Positions 53,917 to 62,719 of a DNA stretch of 64,000 nt are shown piece after piece. The position numbers and the translations under genes were made by a program. How positions within the stretch are numbered: position 1 is the stretch's first letter; the number at the start of each line of letters is the position of its first letter. The stretch is from Pseudomonas thivervalensis (GTDB taxonomy: Bacteria; Pseudomonadota; Gammaproteobacteria; Pseudomonadales; Pseudomonadaceae). Under the pieces are notes generated by a model that was not told the DNA's origin, made no database searches, and saw only the letters and a list, made by a program, of their open reading frames with translations. The stretch is from positions 186,001 through 250,000 of the forward strand of contig NZ_LHVE01000012.1 of assembly GCF_001269655.1 (NCBI RefSeq), in the 5' to 3' direction.

Positions 53917-54029
53917 GCTGTTCACTCTTGTAGGTGTTATTGGCGTGGTTAGCTGTATTAACGGCAGCGCACGGCAAAACTGTAGGACAAGGTGAATAGG
54001 GCTTAGGGAAGGATTGAATTTAAGGGCCT

Positions 54030-54123
54030 CATCGCGAGCAAGCTCGCTCCCACAGGGGTTCGGTGGTGTTCACAACACTTGTGTCCACACCGATTCCCTG
54101 TGGGAGCGAGCCTGCTCGCGATT
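54030..54123. repeat. inverted REP pair (tgtgggagcg family)
   Basis: ATCGCGAGCAAGCTCGCTCC near 54030 and TGTGGGAGCGAGCCTGCTCG near 54099, between the chemoreceptor and antiporter genes. Confidence 0.8.
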
Positions 54124-54143
54124 GAGGCGACTCGGTCTTGAAG

Positions 54144-55463
54144 CTACAACACCATCGCCGCCACCCAACCAAACGCCAGCAGCGGCAGGTTGTAATGGAT
54201 GAAGGTCGGGACCACGGTGTCCCAGATGTGGTGGTGCTGGCCGTCGATGTTCAGGCCGGAGGTCGGGCCCAGGGTCGAGTCCGAGGCCGGCGAGCCGGCA
54301 TCGCCCAGGGCGCCGGCGGTGCCGACGATGCAGACGATCGCCAGCGGGCTGAAGCCCAGTTGCAGGCACAGCGGCACGAAAATCGTCGCCAGGATCGGCA
54401 CCGTGGAAAACGACGAGCCGATGCCCATGGTCACCAGCAGCCCCACCAGCAACATCATCAGCGCGCCGATGCCCTTGTTGTGGCCGATCCAGGCCGCCGA
54501 GGTTTCCACCAGGCTCTGGACTTCACCGGTGGCCTTCATCACTTCGGCGAACCCTGAGGCGGCGATCATGATGAAGCCGATCATCGCCATCATCTTCATG
54601 CCTTCGGTGAACAGGTCGTCAGCCTCGCGCCAGCGCACCACCCCTGACAGCGAGAAAATCAGGAACCCGACCAGGGCGCCGATGATCATCGAATCCACCA
54701 ACAGCTGGATCGCGAACGCCGCCGCCACCGCCAGCCCGGCCACAATCAGGCTCAGCGGGTTGTAGCGCACCGCCACTTGCTCGGCCTTGGCGATCTTCTT
54801 CAAGTCGTAGACGCGCTTCTTGCGATACGTGACGAACGACAGCGCCAGGCCAAACACCATGCCCAGCGCCGGGATACCCATGGCGTGGGTGATATTGATG
54901 CCACTGACGTCGACGCCACTGCGAGCGACGTTGGCCAGCAGGATTTCATTGAGGAAGATGTTGCCGAAGCCCACCGGCAGGAACATGTAGGGGGTGATCA
55001 GGCCGAAGGTCATGACGCAGGCGATCAGGCGGCGGTCCAGTTGCAGCTTGGTCAGTACGTAGAGCAGCGGCGGCACCAGCAACGGGATGAAGGCGATGTG
55101 GATCGGCAGGACGTTCTGAGAAGCGACCGCGACCGTCCCCAGCAGACCGATCAGCACCCATTTGACGCTCGTGCCGCCAGCGGCATCCTGGCGATCCACC
55201 AGGGCCAGGGCTTTGTCCGCCAGGGCGTGGGCCATGCCGGACTTGGCAATCGCCACGGCGAAGGCACCGAGCAAGGCGTAGGACAACGCCACCGTCGCAC
55301 CGCCGCCGAGGCCAGCATTGAACGCCTTGAGCGTGGCCTCGATCCCCAGGCCGCCCGTCAGGCCACCCACCAACGCGCCGATAATCAGCGCGATCACCAC
55401 ATGCACGCGGGACAGGCTGAGCACCAGCATGACGCCAACCGCGGCAATTACTGCATTTATCAT
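54144..55463 (-). CDS. Na+/H+ antiporter-family transporter
   Basis: A 439-residue integral membrane protein with about ten helices. It fits the Na_H_antiporter family (NhaC-type superfamily): N-terminal 'VIALIIGALVGGLTGGLGIE', 'LLGTVAVASQNVLPIHIAFI', and 'GIGSSFSTVPILATIFVPLC' followed by 'GTAGALGDAGSPASDSTLGP' near the C terminus. Substrates in the wider family include Na+ and short organic acids or amino acids, so the specific role is open. The start at 55463 ('MINAVIAAVGVML') was preferred because upstream residues are shadow-like. Confidence 0.85.
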   Translation of the reverse strand: MINAVIAAVGVMLVLSLSRVHVVIALIIGALVGGLTGGLGIEATLKAFNAGLGGGATVALSYALLGAFAVAIAKSGMAHALADKALALVDRQDAAGGTSVKWVLIGLLGTVAVASQNVLPIHIAFIPLLVPPLLYVLTKLQLDRRLIACVMTFGLITPYMFLPVGFGNIFLNEILLANVARSGVDVSGINITHAMGIPALGMVFGLALSFVTYRKKRVYDLKKIAKAEQVAVRYNPLSLIVAGLAVAAAFAIQLLVDSMIIGALVGFLIFSLSGVVRWREADDLFTEGMKMMAMIGFIMIAASGFAEVMKATGEVQSLVETSAAWIGHNKGIGALMMLLVGLLVTMGIGSSFSTVPILATIFVPLCLQLGFSPLAIVCIVGTAGALGDAGSPASDSTLGPTSGLNIDGQHHHIWDTVVPTFIHYNLPLLAFGWVAAMVL

Positions 55464-55595
55464 CGTTACCTCAGAGCACAGCGATGGAAAGCCACCGGAC
55501 AAAAAGGTCGCGACTTTGCAGCAAGCGGCGGCAAGCTGCAAGGGCCGTGGGGCGGGTTTTCAGTGACTCGCAACTCTTGAGTTCACCATCACACC

Positions 55596-55687
55596 TTGTG
55601 GGAGCGAGCCTGCTCGCGATAACGGTCTGTCAGTAGACATTGATGTGGCTGACCAGACGCCATCGCGAGCAGGCTCGCTCCCACAGG
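55596..55687. repeat. inverted REP pair (tgtgggagcg family)
   Basis: TGTGGGAGCGAGCCTGCTCG near 55598 and its complement ending at 55687, between the antiporter start and the sensor kinase stop. Confidence 0.8.
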
Positions 55688-55740
55688 GGGACCAAGTCAG
55701 ACAGAGGATCTGTGGCGCAGCTATAAAGAGGGGGCAGGCT

Positions 55741-57054
55741 TCAGCGCTTGGGCAACTCGATCACCACCTTCAACCCACCCCACTCGCTGTCGTCCAACGC
55801 CAGCATCCCGCCCCAGGTGTCGACGATGTCCCGCACGATGCCCAGGCCCAGGCCGTGGCCATCGGTCTGTTCATCCAGCCGCGTGCCCCGGCTGAACACC
55901 TGGTCGCGGCGGTCCGCGGGGATGCCCGGGCCGTCGTCCTCCACGGCCAGGCTGAATCCTTCGCCTGTTTCTGTCATGGTCAGGCGTACTTCGGCGTCGG
56001 CCCATTTGCAGGCGTTGTCCAGCAGGTTGCCCAGCAGTTCCAGCAAGTCTTCACGGTCCCAGGGCAGGTGCAGGCCTGGCGGGGCGACGTAGCTCAGGTG
56101 CAGGTGTTCGCCGTGGATCATGTTCAGCGTGGCCAGCAAACCAGGCAGTTCGGCGTCGCAGTCCAGGTGGGCGCCGGGCAAGGCATCGCCGGACAGGCGG
56201 GCACGGTTGAGTTCGCGGTTCAGGCGCTGGCGGACCTGTTCCAGTTGATCGAGCAACAGTTTGCGCAGCTCGGGATACGGGTCGAGCTTCTCGTTCGACG
56301 CCAGGCTTTGCAGCACCGCCAGCGGGGTCTTCAAGGCGTGGCCGAGGTTGCCCAGGGCATTGCGCGAACGCTTGAGGCTGTCTTCGGTGTGGGCCAGCAG
56401 ATGGTTGATCTGCGTCACCAACGGTTCCAGCTCCCGTGGCACCTGTTCGTCGAGTTGCGTCCGCTGCCCGCGTTGCAACTGGGCAATCTGTTCCCGGGCC
56501 CGGTCCAGCGGACGCAATGCACGGCGCACGGTGATGCGTTGCAGCAACAGAATCAGCAGCAGCCCCGCCAACCCAAGCCCGAGGCCGACCTGTTGCATCC
56601 GGCGGAAGCTGTCACGCACCGGCGTGTAGTCCTGGGCCACACTGATGGAGATCGCCTGGCCCAACCGCCGATAATCGGTCCGCAGCACCAACAGCTTCTG
56701 CCCCTCCGGCCCCAGTTGCAGGTTGCTGTGCAGGCCCGGGTGGTCGAGCCGGGGCAATTCCTGGTCCCACAGGGAGCGGGAGCGCCAGTGCGCATCGGCA
56801 AAATCGATGCGGAAATAATGCCCGGAAAACGGCCGCTGATAGGCCGGCGACAGGCGCCGCTCGTCCAGTTGCAAGCCCTGTGGGCCGCGCACCAGGGCCA
56901 CCAGAAGGTTCTCGCTGTCGTTACGCAGCCCGGCTTCCAGGTAACGCTGCAAGCCCAGCTCGAACAACCACAGGCTGGTTTGCGCCAGGACCAGGCCGAC
57001 CACCACCATAACACCGATCAGGCCCAGGCTCAGGCGCCGCTGGATGGATCTCAC
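55741..57054 (-). CDS. sensor histidine kinase of the PepSY-linked two-component system
   Basis: A 437-residue membrane sensor. Membrane helices at ~9-30 and ~158-172 flank a periplasmic domain of about 125 residues, then HAMP ('LLQRITVRRALRPLDRAREQ'), the phosphoacceptor H-box with His239 ('GNLGHALKTPLAVL'), N-box ('LLGNLLDNACKWA') and G-boxes ('EDDGPGIP', 'GHGLGLGIV'). It overlaps the response regulator gene by four bases. QseC/PhoQ-like; the two PepSY proteins in the operon suggest periplasmic metal or envelope signals. The stimulus is inferred. Confidence 0.9.
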   Translation of the reverse strand: MRSIQRRLSLGLIGVMVVVGLVLAQTSLWLFELGLQRYLEAGLRNDSENLLVALVRGPQGLQLDERRLSPAYQRPFSGHYFRIDFADAHWRSRSLWDQELPRLDHPGLHSNLQLGPEGQKLLVLRTDYRRLGQAISISVAQDYTPVRDSFRRMQQVGLGLGLAGLLLILLLQRITVRRALRPLDRAREQIAQLQRGQRTQLDEQVPRELEPLVTQINHLLAHTEDSLKRSRNALGNLGHALKTPLAVLQSLASNEKLDPYPELRKLLLDQLEQVRQRLNRELNRARLSGDALPGAHLDCDAELPGLLATLNMIHGEHLHLSYVAPPGLHLPWDREDLLELLGNLLDNACKWADAEVRLTMTETGEGFSLAVEDDGPGIPADRRDQVFSRGTRLDEQTDGHGLGLGIVRDIVDTWGGMLALDDSEWGGLKVVIELPKR

Positions 57055-57719
57055 TGCGCCTGCCCGCCGAACAGGTAACCCTGGCCGCGACGGGTTTCGA
57101 TCACGCTGCGGCCCAGTTTGCGCCGCAGGTGGTTGACGTGGACTTCCAGCACGTTGGAATCGCGCTCGGTCTCACCGTCGTACAGGTGCTCGGCGAGATG
57201 GCTCTTGGAAAGGATCTGCTCGGGATGCAGCATGAAATAGCGCAACAGGCGAAATTCGGCCGCCGTGAGCTGGATGTCGGTGCCATCGCGGACCACGCAT
57301 TGGCGACTCTCATCCAGGTGCAACCCGGCCGCCTTCAGCGTCGGCTGGTTGACCTGGCCATGGGAGCGGCGCAGCAGCGCCTGGATCCGCAAGTGCAGCT
57401 CTTCAGGGTGAAAGGGTTTGGTCAGGTAGTCGTCGGCCCCGGCCTTGAGGCCCTCGATGCGCTCGGCCCAAGAGCCGCGGGCGGTGAGGATCAGTACCGG
57501 CGTGGCCAGGCCGCCGGCGCGCCACTGGGCCAGCACGTCGAGCCCCGGCACGCCCGGCAGGCCGAGGTCGAGGATGATCAGGTCGTAGGGCTCGCTGCTG
57601 CCCTGGTACACCGCATCGCGACCATCGGCCAGCCAATCGACGGCGTAGCCTTGACGTGCAAGCCCGGCCATCAGTTCGTCCGCCAGGGGCACGTGATCTT
57701 CCACCAGAAGCAGGCGCAT
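57051..57719 (-). CDS. OmpR/PhoB-type response regulator
   Basis: A 222-residue regulator. Receiver domain with acidic pocket Glu7-Asp8, phosphoacceptor Asp51 ('LIILDLGLPG'), Thr79 and Lys101, then a winged-helix DNA-binding domain ('LTAAEFRLLRYFMLHPEQIL', 'VNHLRRKLGRSVIETRRGQG'). QseB/PmrA-like. It shares one base with the upstream PepSY gene and four with the kinase gene, so all four genes form one translationally coupled operon. It may bind the AACTTAACTGAAACTGAA element before the first PepSY gene. Confidence 0.92.
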   Translation of the reverse strand: MRLLLVEDHVPLADELMAGLARQGYAVDWLADGRDAVYQGSSEPYDLIILDLGLPGVPGLDVLAQWRAGGLATPVLILTARGSWAERIEGLKAGADDYLTKPFHPEELHLRIQALLRRSHGQVNQPTLKAAGLHLDESRQCVVRDGTDIQLTAAEFRLLRYFMLHPEQILSKSHLAEHLYDGETERDSNVLEVHVNHLRRKLGRSVIETRRGQGYLFGGQAQ

Positions 57720-58030
57720 CAGTCTTCCTTATCTTTGAGTAAACGGCCGGTCGCGGCCTCCAGGTCCAGTTCGCGCACGACGCCGTCAGTGGCCAGCAGC
57801 TCGACCTCATAAATATAGACGCCGTGTTTCTCCTCCAACTCGGCTTCCAGCAGTTTGGCGCCGGGGTGCAAGTCCAGCGCTTGTTGCAGCAGTTGTTCGA
57901 GCGGCAGGATCACGCCCTGCTGGCGCAGTTGCAGGGCCTCGTCCTGGTCCAGGTCGCGGGCCACGGCCAGCGAACAGAACGCCAGCAGCGCCAGCGCCCA
58001 TCGGCTGCGGGCGCATAAATTAAGCTTCAT
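57719..58030 (-). CDS. PepSY-domain periplasmic protein, second of pair
   Basis: A 103-residue exported protein. A signal peptide ('RWALALLAFCSLAVA') is followed by one PepSY domain ('LQQALDLHPGAKLLEAELEE', 'GVYIYEVELLATDGVVRELD', 'ATGRLLKDKED'). Similar to the neighbour at 58030-58338, from which it probably arose by duplication. PepSY domains often inhibit or regulate proteases, or sense metals, in the periplasm, which suits a two-component operon. It overlaps both neighbours by one base. Confidence 0.87.
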   Translation of the reverse strand: MKLNLCARSRWALALLAFCSLAVARDLDQDEALQLRQQGVILPLEQLLQQALDLHPGAKLLEAELEEKHGVYIYEVELLATDGVVRELDLEAATGRLLKDKED

Positions 58031-58338
58031 TACAGATCCTGATGATTCTTGAGTACCTCACCGTTGGTGGCGTCCAATTCCAGGTCCCACTCAATACCCT
58101 CCGCGTCGCGCAGGTCCACCTGGTAAATGTACTTGCCGTACTCTTCCTCCAACTCGGTTTCGGTCACGGTGGCGCCAGGGTGTTTGGCCAGGGCGGCGGC
58201 TTTGAGTTTCTCAAAGGACAGGATGGTACCAGCGTCTTGCAGTTTGCGGGTTTCGTCGTCGTTGAGGTCTCCTGCGTGAGCCAGGCTCGTACCGAGGGCC
58301 ATGAGGGTCGCGATGAAAAAGGCAGTCAGGCGGTTCAT
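58030..58338 (-). CDS. PepSY-domain periplasmic protein, first of pair
   Basis: A 102-residue exported protein. A signal peptide ('LTAFFIATLMALGTSLAHA') precedes a PepSY domain ('KLKAAALAKHPGATVTETEL', 'YIYQVDLRDAEGIEWDLELD', 'TNGEVLKNHQD'). First gene of the PepSY-PepSY-regulator-kinase operon; AGGAGA precedes the start. It is likely a periplasmic input or effector for the kinase. Its stop shares one base with the next start. Confidence 0.88.
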   Translation of the reverse strand: MNRLTAFFIATLMALGTSLAHAGDLNDDETRKLQDAGTILSFEKLKAAALAKHPGATVTETELEEEYGKYIYQVDLRDAEGIEWDLELDATNGEVLKNHQDL

Positions 58339-58386
58339 GGGTTATCTCCTTTTTTATAATCTTTACCAGGGGACTGTATCGGGATG

Positions 58387-58404
58387 AACTTAACTGAAAC
58401 TGAA
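58387..58404. promoter_or_regulatory. direct-repeat element upstream of the PepSY two-component operon
   Basis: AACTTAACTGAAACTGAA carries the repeated unit AACTGAA (or its complement TTCAGTT twice). QseB/PmrA-like regulators bind tandem repeats of this size. It lies 50 bases before the operon start; regulation is inferred. Confidence 0.4.
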
Positions 58405-58428
58405 TCGCCATCATGGAACCCAAATCAA

Positions 58429-58518
58429 TGTGGGAGCGAGCTTGCTCGCGATGGCGGTGGATCAGTCACGTCGATGTCTACAGACAGACCGCTATCGCGA
58501 GCAAGCTCGCTCCCACAG
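58429..58518. repeat. inverted REP pair (tgtgggagcg family)
   Basis: TGTGGGAGCGAGCTTGCTCG at 58429 and its complement ending at 58518, just before the patatin gene. Confidence 0.8.
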
Positions 58519-58565
58519 GTTTTTGTGTCGCTATAATCAGCCGCTTACCCGTATTCGAGACCGGT

Positions 58566-59645
58566 ATGACCGCCATCCACATCAAGTTCCCCGCCCTCAC
58601 CCTCAAGGCCGGCCCCCGTGCATTCGGGTGGATTCGCCAGGCTGGCTTGAACGCCGCCGACGTCGGCATCCTGCCGGGCGCCGCCGGCGGCCCCAAGGCC
58701 CTGGGCATCCAGGGGCTGGACCTGGCGCTGTTCGGCGAATGGCTGCCCGCCGTGCCCCGGGAGCGCTCGCTGATCGGGGCCTCGGTGGGGGCCTGGCGCT
58801 TCGCCAGCGCTTGCCTGCCGGACGCCGCCGAGGGGATCCGACGCCTGGGCACTTTGTACAACGAGCAAAGCTTCGCCAAAGGCGTGACCATGGCCGGCGT
58901 CAGCCAGAGTTCGCAACGCATGCTCGATGACTTGCTCGACGGCCGCGACAGTTCGATCCTCGATAATCCGCGCTACCGGCTCAACATCATGGTGGTCAAG
59001 AGCCACGGCCTGCTCGCCCAGGATCATCGCGGCCGGCTGGGCCTGGGGTTATCATCGGTGATTGCCGACAACCTGCGCGGCCGCGGGCGGCTGTCGCGGC
59101 ATTTCGAACGTCTGATCATCCATGACCCCCGCCTCGCCCCACCCCTGCATCCGCTGAATGACTTTCCGTCGCGCTTCGTGCCGTTGGCAGCCGGCAACCT
59201 GCGCCAGGCCCTGCTGGCCTCGGGCTCGATCCCGATGGTCATGGAAGGCGTGCGCGACCTGCCGGGCGCCGGTGCCGGCACCTACCGCGACGGCGGTCTG
59301 CTGGACTACCACCTCGACCTGCCGTACAGCGGCGAGGACATCGTGCTGTATCCGCATTTCACCGACCGGGTCATTCCCGGCTGGTTCGACAAGGGCCTGC
59401 CGTGGCGCCGAGGCAATGTCGACCGCCTGCAAGACGTGTTGCTGCTGGCCCCGTCCCGGGAATACCTGGCGCGCCTGCCCTACGGCAAACTGCCGGACCG
59501 CAACGACTTCAAGCGTTTCATGGGCGATGACCCGAGCCGCCGCAAGTATTGGCGCACGGCGATGGACGAGAGCCGCCGGCTCGGTGATGAGTTCCTGGAG
59601 CTGACGGCCAACGGTGGGTTGGGCGAGCGTTTGCTGACCCTTTAG
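58566..59645 (+). CDS. patatin-like phospholipase
   Basis: A 359-residue patatin-family protein. 'GILPGAAGGPKALGIQGLD' provides the glycine-rich oxyanion loop, 'LIGASVGAWRFA' the nucleophile elbow GASVG (Ser in G-x-S-x-G), and 'YRDGGLLDYHLDLPYSGEDI' the Asp of the Ser-Asp dyad (DGG). It should hydrolyse phospholipid or acyl esters. The ATG at 58566 was chosen because the upstream codons run through a REP pair. The family also includes proteins with uncertain substrates. Confidence 0.85.
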   Translation: MTAIHIKFPALTLKAGPRAFGWIRQAGLNAADVGILPGAAGGPKALGIQGLDLALFGEWLPAVPRERSLIGASVGAWRFASACLPDAAEGIRRLGTLYNEQSFAKGVTMAGVSQSSQRMLDDLLDGRDSSILDNPRYRLNIMVVKSHGLLAQDHRGRLGLGLSSVIADNLRGRGRLSRHFERLIIHDPRLAPPLHPLNDFPSRFVPLAAGNLRQALLASGSIPMVMEGVRDLPGAGAGTYRDGGLLDYHLDLPYSGEDIVLYPHFTDRVIPGWFDKGLPWRRGNVDRLQDVLLLAPSREYLARLPYGKLPDRNDFKRFMGDDPSRRKYWRTAMDESRRLGDEFLELTANGGLGERLLTL

Positions 59646-59727
59646 TCAGCACGGCCGCGCAACGCCGTTATCAAACTGATAAACTCCGCCGCCTGCCTCG
59701 CGACCGCTATCTAAAGAGCCCGAACCT

Positions 59728-60084
59728 GTGGAAATTTTCAAAGAGTTTACCTTCGAATCCGCCCACCGCCTGCCCCACGTGCCGGAAGGCCACAAGTGCG
59801 GCCGCCTTCACGGTCACTCGTTCAAGGTGGCGATCCACCTGAGCGGCGATATCGATCCGCACACCGGCTGGATTCGTGACTTCTCGGAGATCAAGGCGAT
59901 CTTCAAACCGCTCTACGAGCGCCTGGACCACAACTACCTCAACGACATCCCTGGCCTGGAAAACCCCACCAGCGAAGTCTTGGCCAAGTGGATCTGGAAC
60001 GAGTTGAAGCCGTTGCTGCCGGACCTCAGCGCCATCCGCATCCACGAAACCTGCACCAGCGGTTGCATCTACCACGGCGAATAA
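59728..60084 (+). CDS. queD: 6-carboxy-5,6,7,8-tetrahydropterin synthase
   Basis: A 118-residue QueD. 'FTFESAHRLPHVPEGHKCGR' and 'LHGHSFKVAIHLSGDI' carry the catalytic Cys24 and the zinc ligands His13, His28 and His30. It makes the tetrahydropterin used on the way to 7-deazaguanine (queuosine). The length is that of bacterial QueD. It follows the patatin gene by 82 bases on the same strand and is probably independent of it. Confidence 0.93.
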   Translation: MEIFKEFTFESAHRLPHVPEGHKCGRLHGHSFKVAIHLSGDIDPHTGWIRDFSEIKAIFKPLYERLDHNYLNDIPGLENPTSEVLAKWIWNELKPLLPDLSAIRIHETCTSGCIYHGE

Positions 60085-60112
60085 TCACTCCCCTTGTGGC
60101 AAGTGAGCTTCC

Positions 60113-60259
60113 TGTGGCGAGGGGATTTAGCGAAACGTCGCACCGCCCCGCTGGGCTGCGCAGCGGCCCCCAAACCAGGCAACTCGGTGTGCCAGGAAGA
60201 TTGAGTTCATTGCTTTAGGGCTGCTACGCAACCCAACGGGGATAAATCCCCTCGCCACA
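60113..60259. repeat. REP pair variant (gtggcgagggga type)
   Basis: TGTGGCGAGGGGATTT near 60113 and AAATCCCCTCGCCACA near 60245 in inverted orientation, between queD and the hydrolase gene. Confidence 0.75.
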
Positions 60260-60331
60260 AGGGTGTCTCCCCTGCTGAATCGCATTGGCCTATGCTTGGT
60301 CCCCTGAGCCATTTTCAGGGGAGTACCGAGC

Positions 60332-61159
60332 ATGACCAACTGGCCGCTGGATCAGACCTACGACTTCAACGGACACCCCATCCGCTACGCCATCCACGGC
60401 GATGGCCCGCCGCTGGTGTTCGTCCACGGCACTCCTTTCTCTTCCTACGTGTGGCACCGCATCGCCCCGCTGTTCTTCGCCACCCACCGGGTGCATTACT
60501 TCGACCTGCTGGGGTATGGCCAGTCCGCGCAACCGGATGCCGACGTGTCCCTCGGCGTGCAAAACCAACTGCTCGCCCAATTGCTGGAGCATTGGCGCCT
60601 GGATTGCCCGGACGTGGTGGCCCATGACTTCGGCGGCGCCACGGCCCTGCGCACCCACCTGCTCAACGGCAAGGACTATCGCAGTCTGACCTTGATCGAC
60701 CCAGTGGCGCTGTCGCCCTGGGGCTCACCTTTTGTGCAGCACGTACGCCAGCATGAAGCAGCCTTCGGCGGCCTGCCCGACTACATCCAGCGGGCGATTG
60801 TGCCGACCTATATTCGCGGCGCGATCAAACGGGACATCCCGGACGCGGAACTGGCGCCCTACGTACAGCCGTGGCTTGGCGAGCCGGGCCAGGCGGCGTT
60901 CTATCGGCAGATTGCCCAGATGGATGAGCGCTATACCCGCGAGGTTGAGGGTCTGTACCCGACCGTACGCTGCCCGACGCAGATACTCTGGGGCGAGGAT
61001 GACCAGTGGATCCCCATCGAGCGCGGTCGGGCCCTGCACCAACTGATTCCAGGCGCGCAACTGCACCCGGTGCCGAACGCCGGGCACCTGGTCCAGGAAG
61101 ATGCGCCGGAAGCCGTCGTCGCGGCGGTGTTGCGGTTCCTGGCGTTGCCCTCAACCTGA
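60332..61159 (+). CDS. alpha/beta hydrolase, haloalkane-dehalogenase-like
   Basis: A 275-residue alpha/beta hydrolase. The oxyanion segment is 'VFVHGTPFSSYVWHRIAP', the nucleophile position is Asp99 in 'VVAHDFGGATALR' (H-D-F-G-G, as in haloalkane dehalogenases, rather than Ser), and acid and His are near 'LWGEDDQWIPIERGRALH' and 'PNAGHLVQEDAPE'. The Asp nucleophile points to dehalogenase or epoxide-hydrolase-like chemistry. The physiological substrate is unknown. It ends before a long perfect hairpin that separates it from codB. Confidence 0.82.
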   Translation: MTNWPLDQTYDFNGHPIRYAIHGDGPPLVFVHGTPFSSYVWHRIAPLFFATHRVHYFDLLGYGQSAQPDADVSLGVQNQLLAQLLEHWRLDCPDVVAHDFGGATALRTHLLNGKDYRSLTLIDPVALSPWGSPFVQHVRQHEAAFGGLPDYIQRAIVPTYIRGAIKRDIPDAELAPYVQPWLGEPGQAAFYRQIAQMDERYTREVEGLYPTVRCPTQILWGEDDQWIPIERGRALHQLIPGAQLHPVPNAGHLVQEDAPEAVVAAVLRFLALPST

Positions 61160-61176
61160 AGCCCTCTGCATTCCAC

Positions 61177-61264
61177 TGTGGGAGCGAGCCTGCTCGCGAA
61201 AGCGGTGTGTCAGAAATGTATCAGTAACTGACACACCGCTTTCGCGAGCAGGCTCGCTCCCACA
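61177..61264. repeat. REP pair fused into one perfect 37-bp-arm hairpin
   Basis: Arms 61177-61213 and 61228-61264 are exactly complementary over 37 bases (TGTGGGAGCGAGCCTGCTCG continued by CGAAAGCGGTGTGTCAG), with a 14-base loop. It lies between the dehalogenase-like gene and codB. Confidence 0.9.
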
Positions 61265-61435
61265 AGGAAAACTGCATAAGTCACAGAACTGTGTTCCAAC
61301 TTGAATCACCGCCGCACCGCTTTCGCCCCCTGCGCCCACCCAATCCCCAGGATTGTCTATAAATAACCTCGCACTCCCCCGTTTGGCACGGCCGCTGCAC
61401 GCTTGCGACATCCCCTCCTCCGCAAGGACCGCCAC

Positions 61436-62707
61436 ATGACTCAGAACGATCCGGGCAATGACTATCCCCTGAGCGAAGTCCCGCTGCACGCTCGCAAGGG
61501 CCTGGCCTCAACGGCCATGGTGCTGCTGGGTTTCACCTTTTTCACCGCGACGATGTTCGCCGGGGGCAAGCTGGGGGTGGCGTTCGGTTTTGCCGAGATG
61601 CTCACGGTGATTATCATCGGCAACCTGCTGCTGGGCCTCTATGCCGCCGGCCTCGGTTACATCGCCTTCAAGAGCGGGCTCAATTCGGTCTTGATGGGTC
61701 GCTTCTGTTTCGGCGAGGTGGGCAGCAAGCTCAGTGATTTGATCCTCGGGCTCACCCAGATCGGCTGGTACGCCTGGGGCACGGCGACGGCCGCGGTGGT
61801 GCTGGGCAAGTATTTCGAATTGAGCGAGGGCACCGTGCTCGGGTTGATGGTGCTGTTCGGCCTGGGGTTCTGCGCCACGGCCTACATCGGCTATCGCGGG
61901 CTGGAAATCCTCTCTTACATCGCCGTGCCGGCGATGATGTTGCTGCTGATGCTGTCGATGTGGGTCGCCACGGTGAAAGTCGGCGGCTTCGAGGGCTTGC
62001 TGGCGGTGGTGCCCACCGGCAGCCTCGATGGGTCGACCGCCATCACCCTGGTGTTCGGCACTTTTGTCAGCGGTGCGACCCAGGCGACCAACTGGACACG
62101 GTTCTCACGCTCGGCGAAGGTCGCGGTGCTGGCGAGCCTGATCGGCTTCTTCCTGGGCAACGGCCTGATGGTATTGATCGGCGCCTACGGGGCTATCGTC
62201 TACCAACAACCGGACGTGGTCGAAGTGTTGCTGCTGCAGGGCTTTGCCATGGCGGCGATGGCAATGCTGCTGCTCAACATCTGGAGCACCCAGGACAACA
62301 CCATCTACAACTTCGCCGTGGCCGGCTGCAACCTGCTGCGCACCCGCCGGCGCAGAGCCGTGACCCTCGGCGGCGCGGTGATCGGCACGCTGCTGGCCCT
62401 GCTGGGCATGTATGACATGCTCGTGCCGTACCTGATCCTGCTGGGCACGGTGATCCCGCCCATTGGCGGGGTGATCATGGCCGATTTCTTTTTCCGCTGG
62501 CGCGGTCGTTATCCGCGCCTGGCCGAAGCCCGGTTGCCAGCGTTCAACTGGCCGGGGCTGGCGGCCTATGGGCTCGGCACGGTCGTCGCATTCAATTCGC
62601 CGTGGGTCGCGCCACTGGTAGGAATCGCCACCGGCGCGCTAACGTATGTGCTATTGATCGGCGTACTGGGTACCCGCACCGCTGACGCGCCCCTACAAGA
62701 CCTCTAA
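61436..62707 (+). CDS. codB: cytosine permease (NCS1 family)
   Basis: A 423-residue transporter with about 12 membrane segments of the NCS1 nucleobase:cation symporter family: 'LGFTFFTATMFAGGKLGVAF', 'GLTQIGWYAWGTATAAVVLG', 'LNIWSTQDNTIYNFAVAGCN' and 'VIPPIGGVIMADFFF'. CodB imports cytosine. It lies 12 bases before codA on the same strand, so the two form the classical codBA operon. The ATG at 61436 ('MTQNDPGNDYPL') was chosen over 61403. Confidence 0.93.
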   Translation: MTQNDPGNDYPLSEVPLHARKGLASTAMVLLGFTFFTATMFAGGKLGVAFGFAEMLTVIIIGNLLLGLYAAGLGYIAFKSGLNSVLMGRFCFGEVGSKLSDLILGLTQIGWYAWGTATAAVVLGKYFELSEGTVLGLMVLFGLGFCATAYIGYRGLEILSYIAVPAMMLLLMLSMWVATVKVGGFEGLLAVVPTGSLDGSTAITLVFGTFVSGATQATNWTRFSRSAKVAVLASLIGFFLGNGLMVLIGAYGAIVYQQPDVVEVLLLQGFAMAAMAMLLLNIWSTQDNTIYNFAVAGCNLLRTRRRRAVTLGGAVIGTLLALLGMYDMLVPYLILLGTVIPPIGGVIMADFFFRWRGRYPRLAEARLPAFNWPGLAAYGLGTVVAFNSPWVAPLVGIATGALTYVLLIGVLGTRTADAPLQDL

Positions 62708-62719
62708 AGGATTCGCCCG

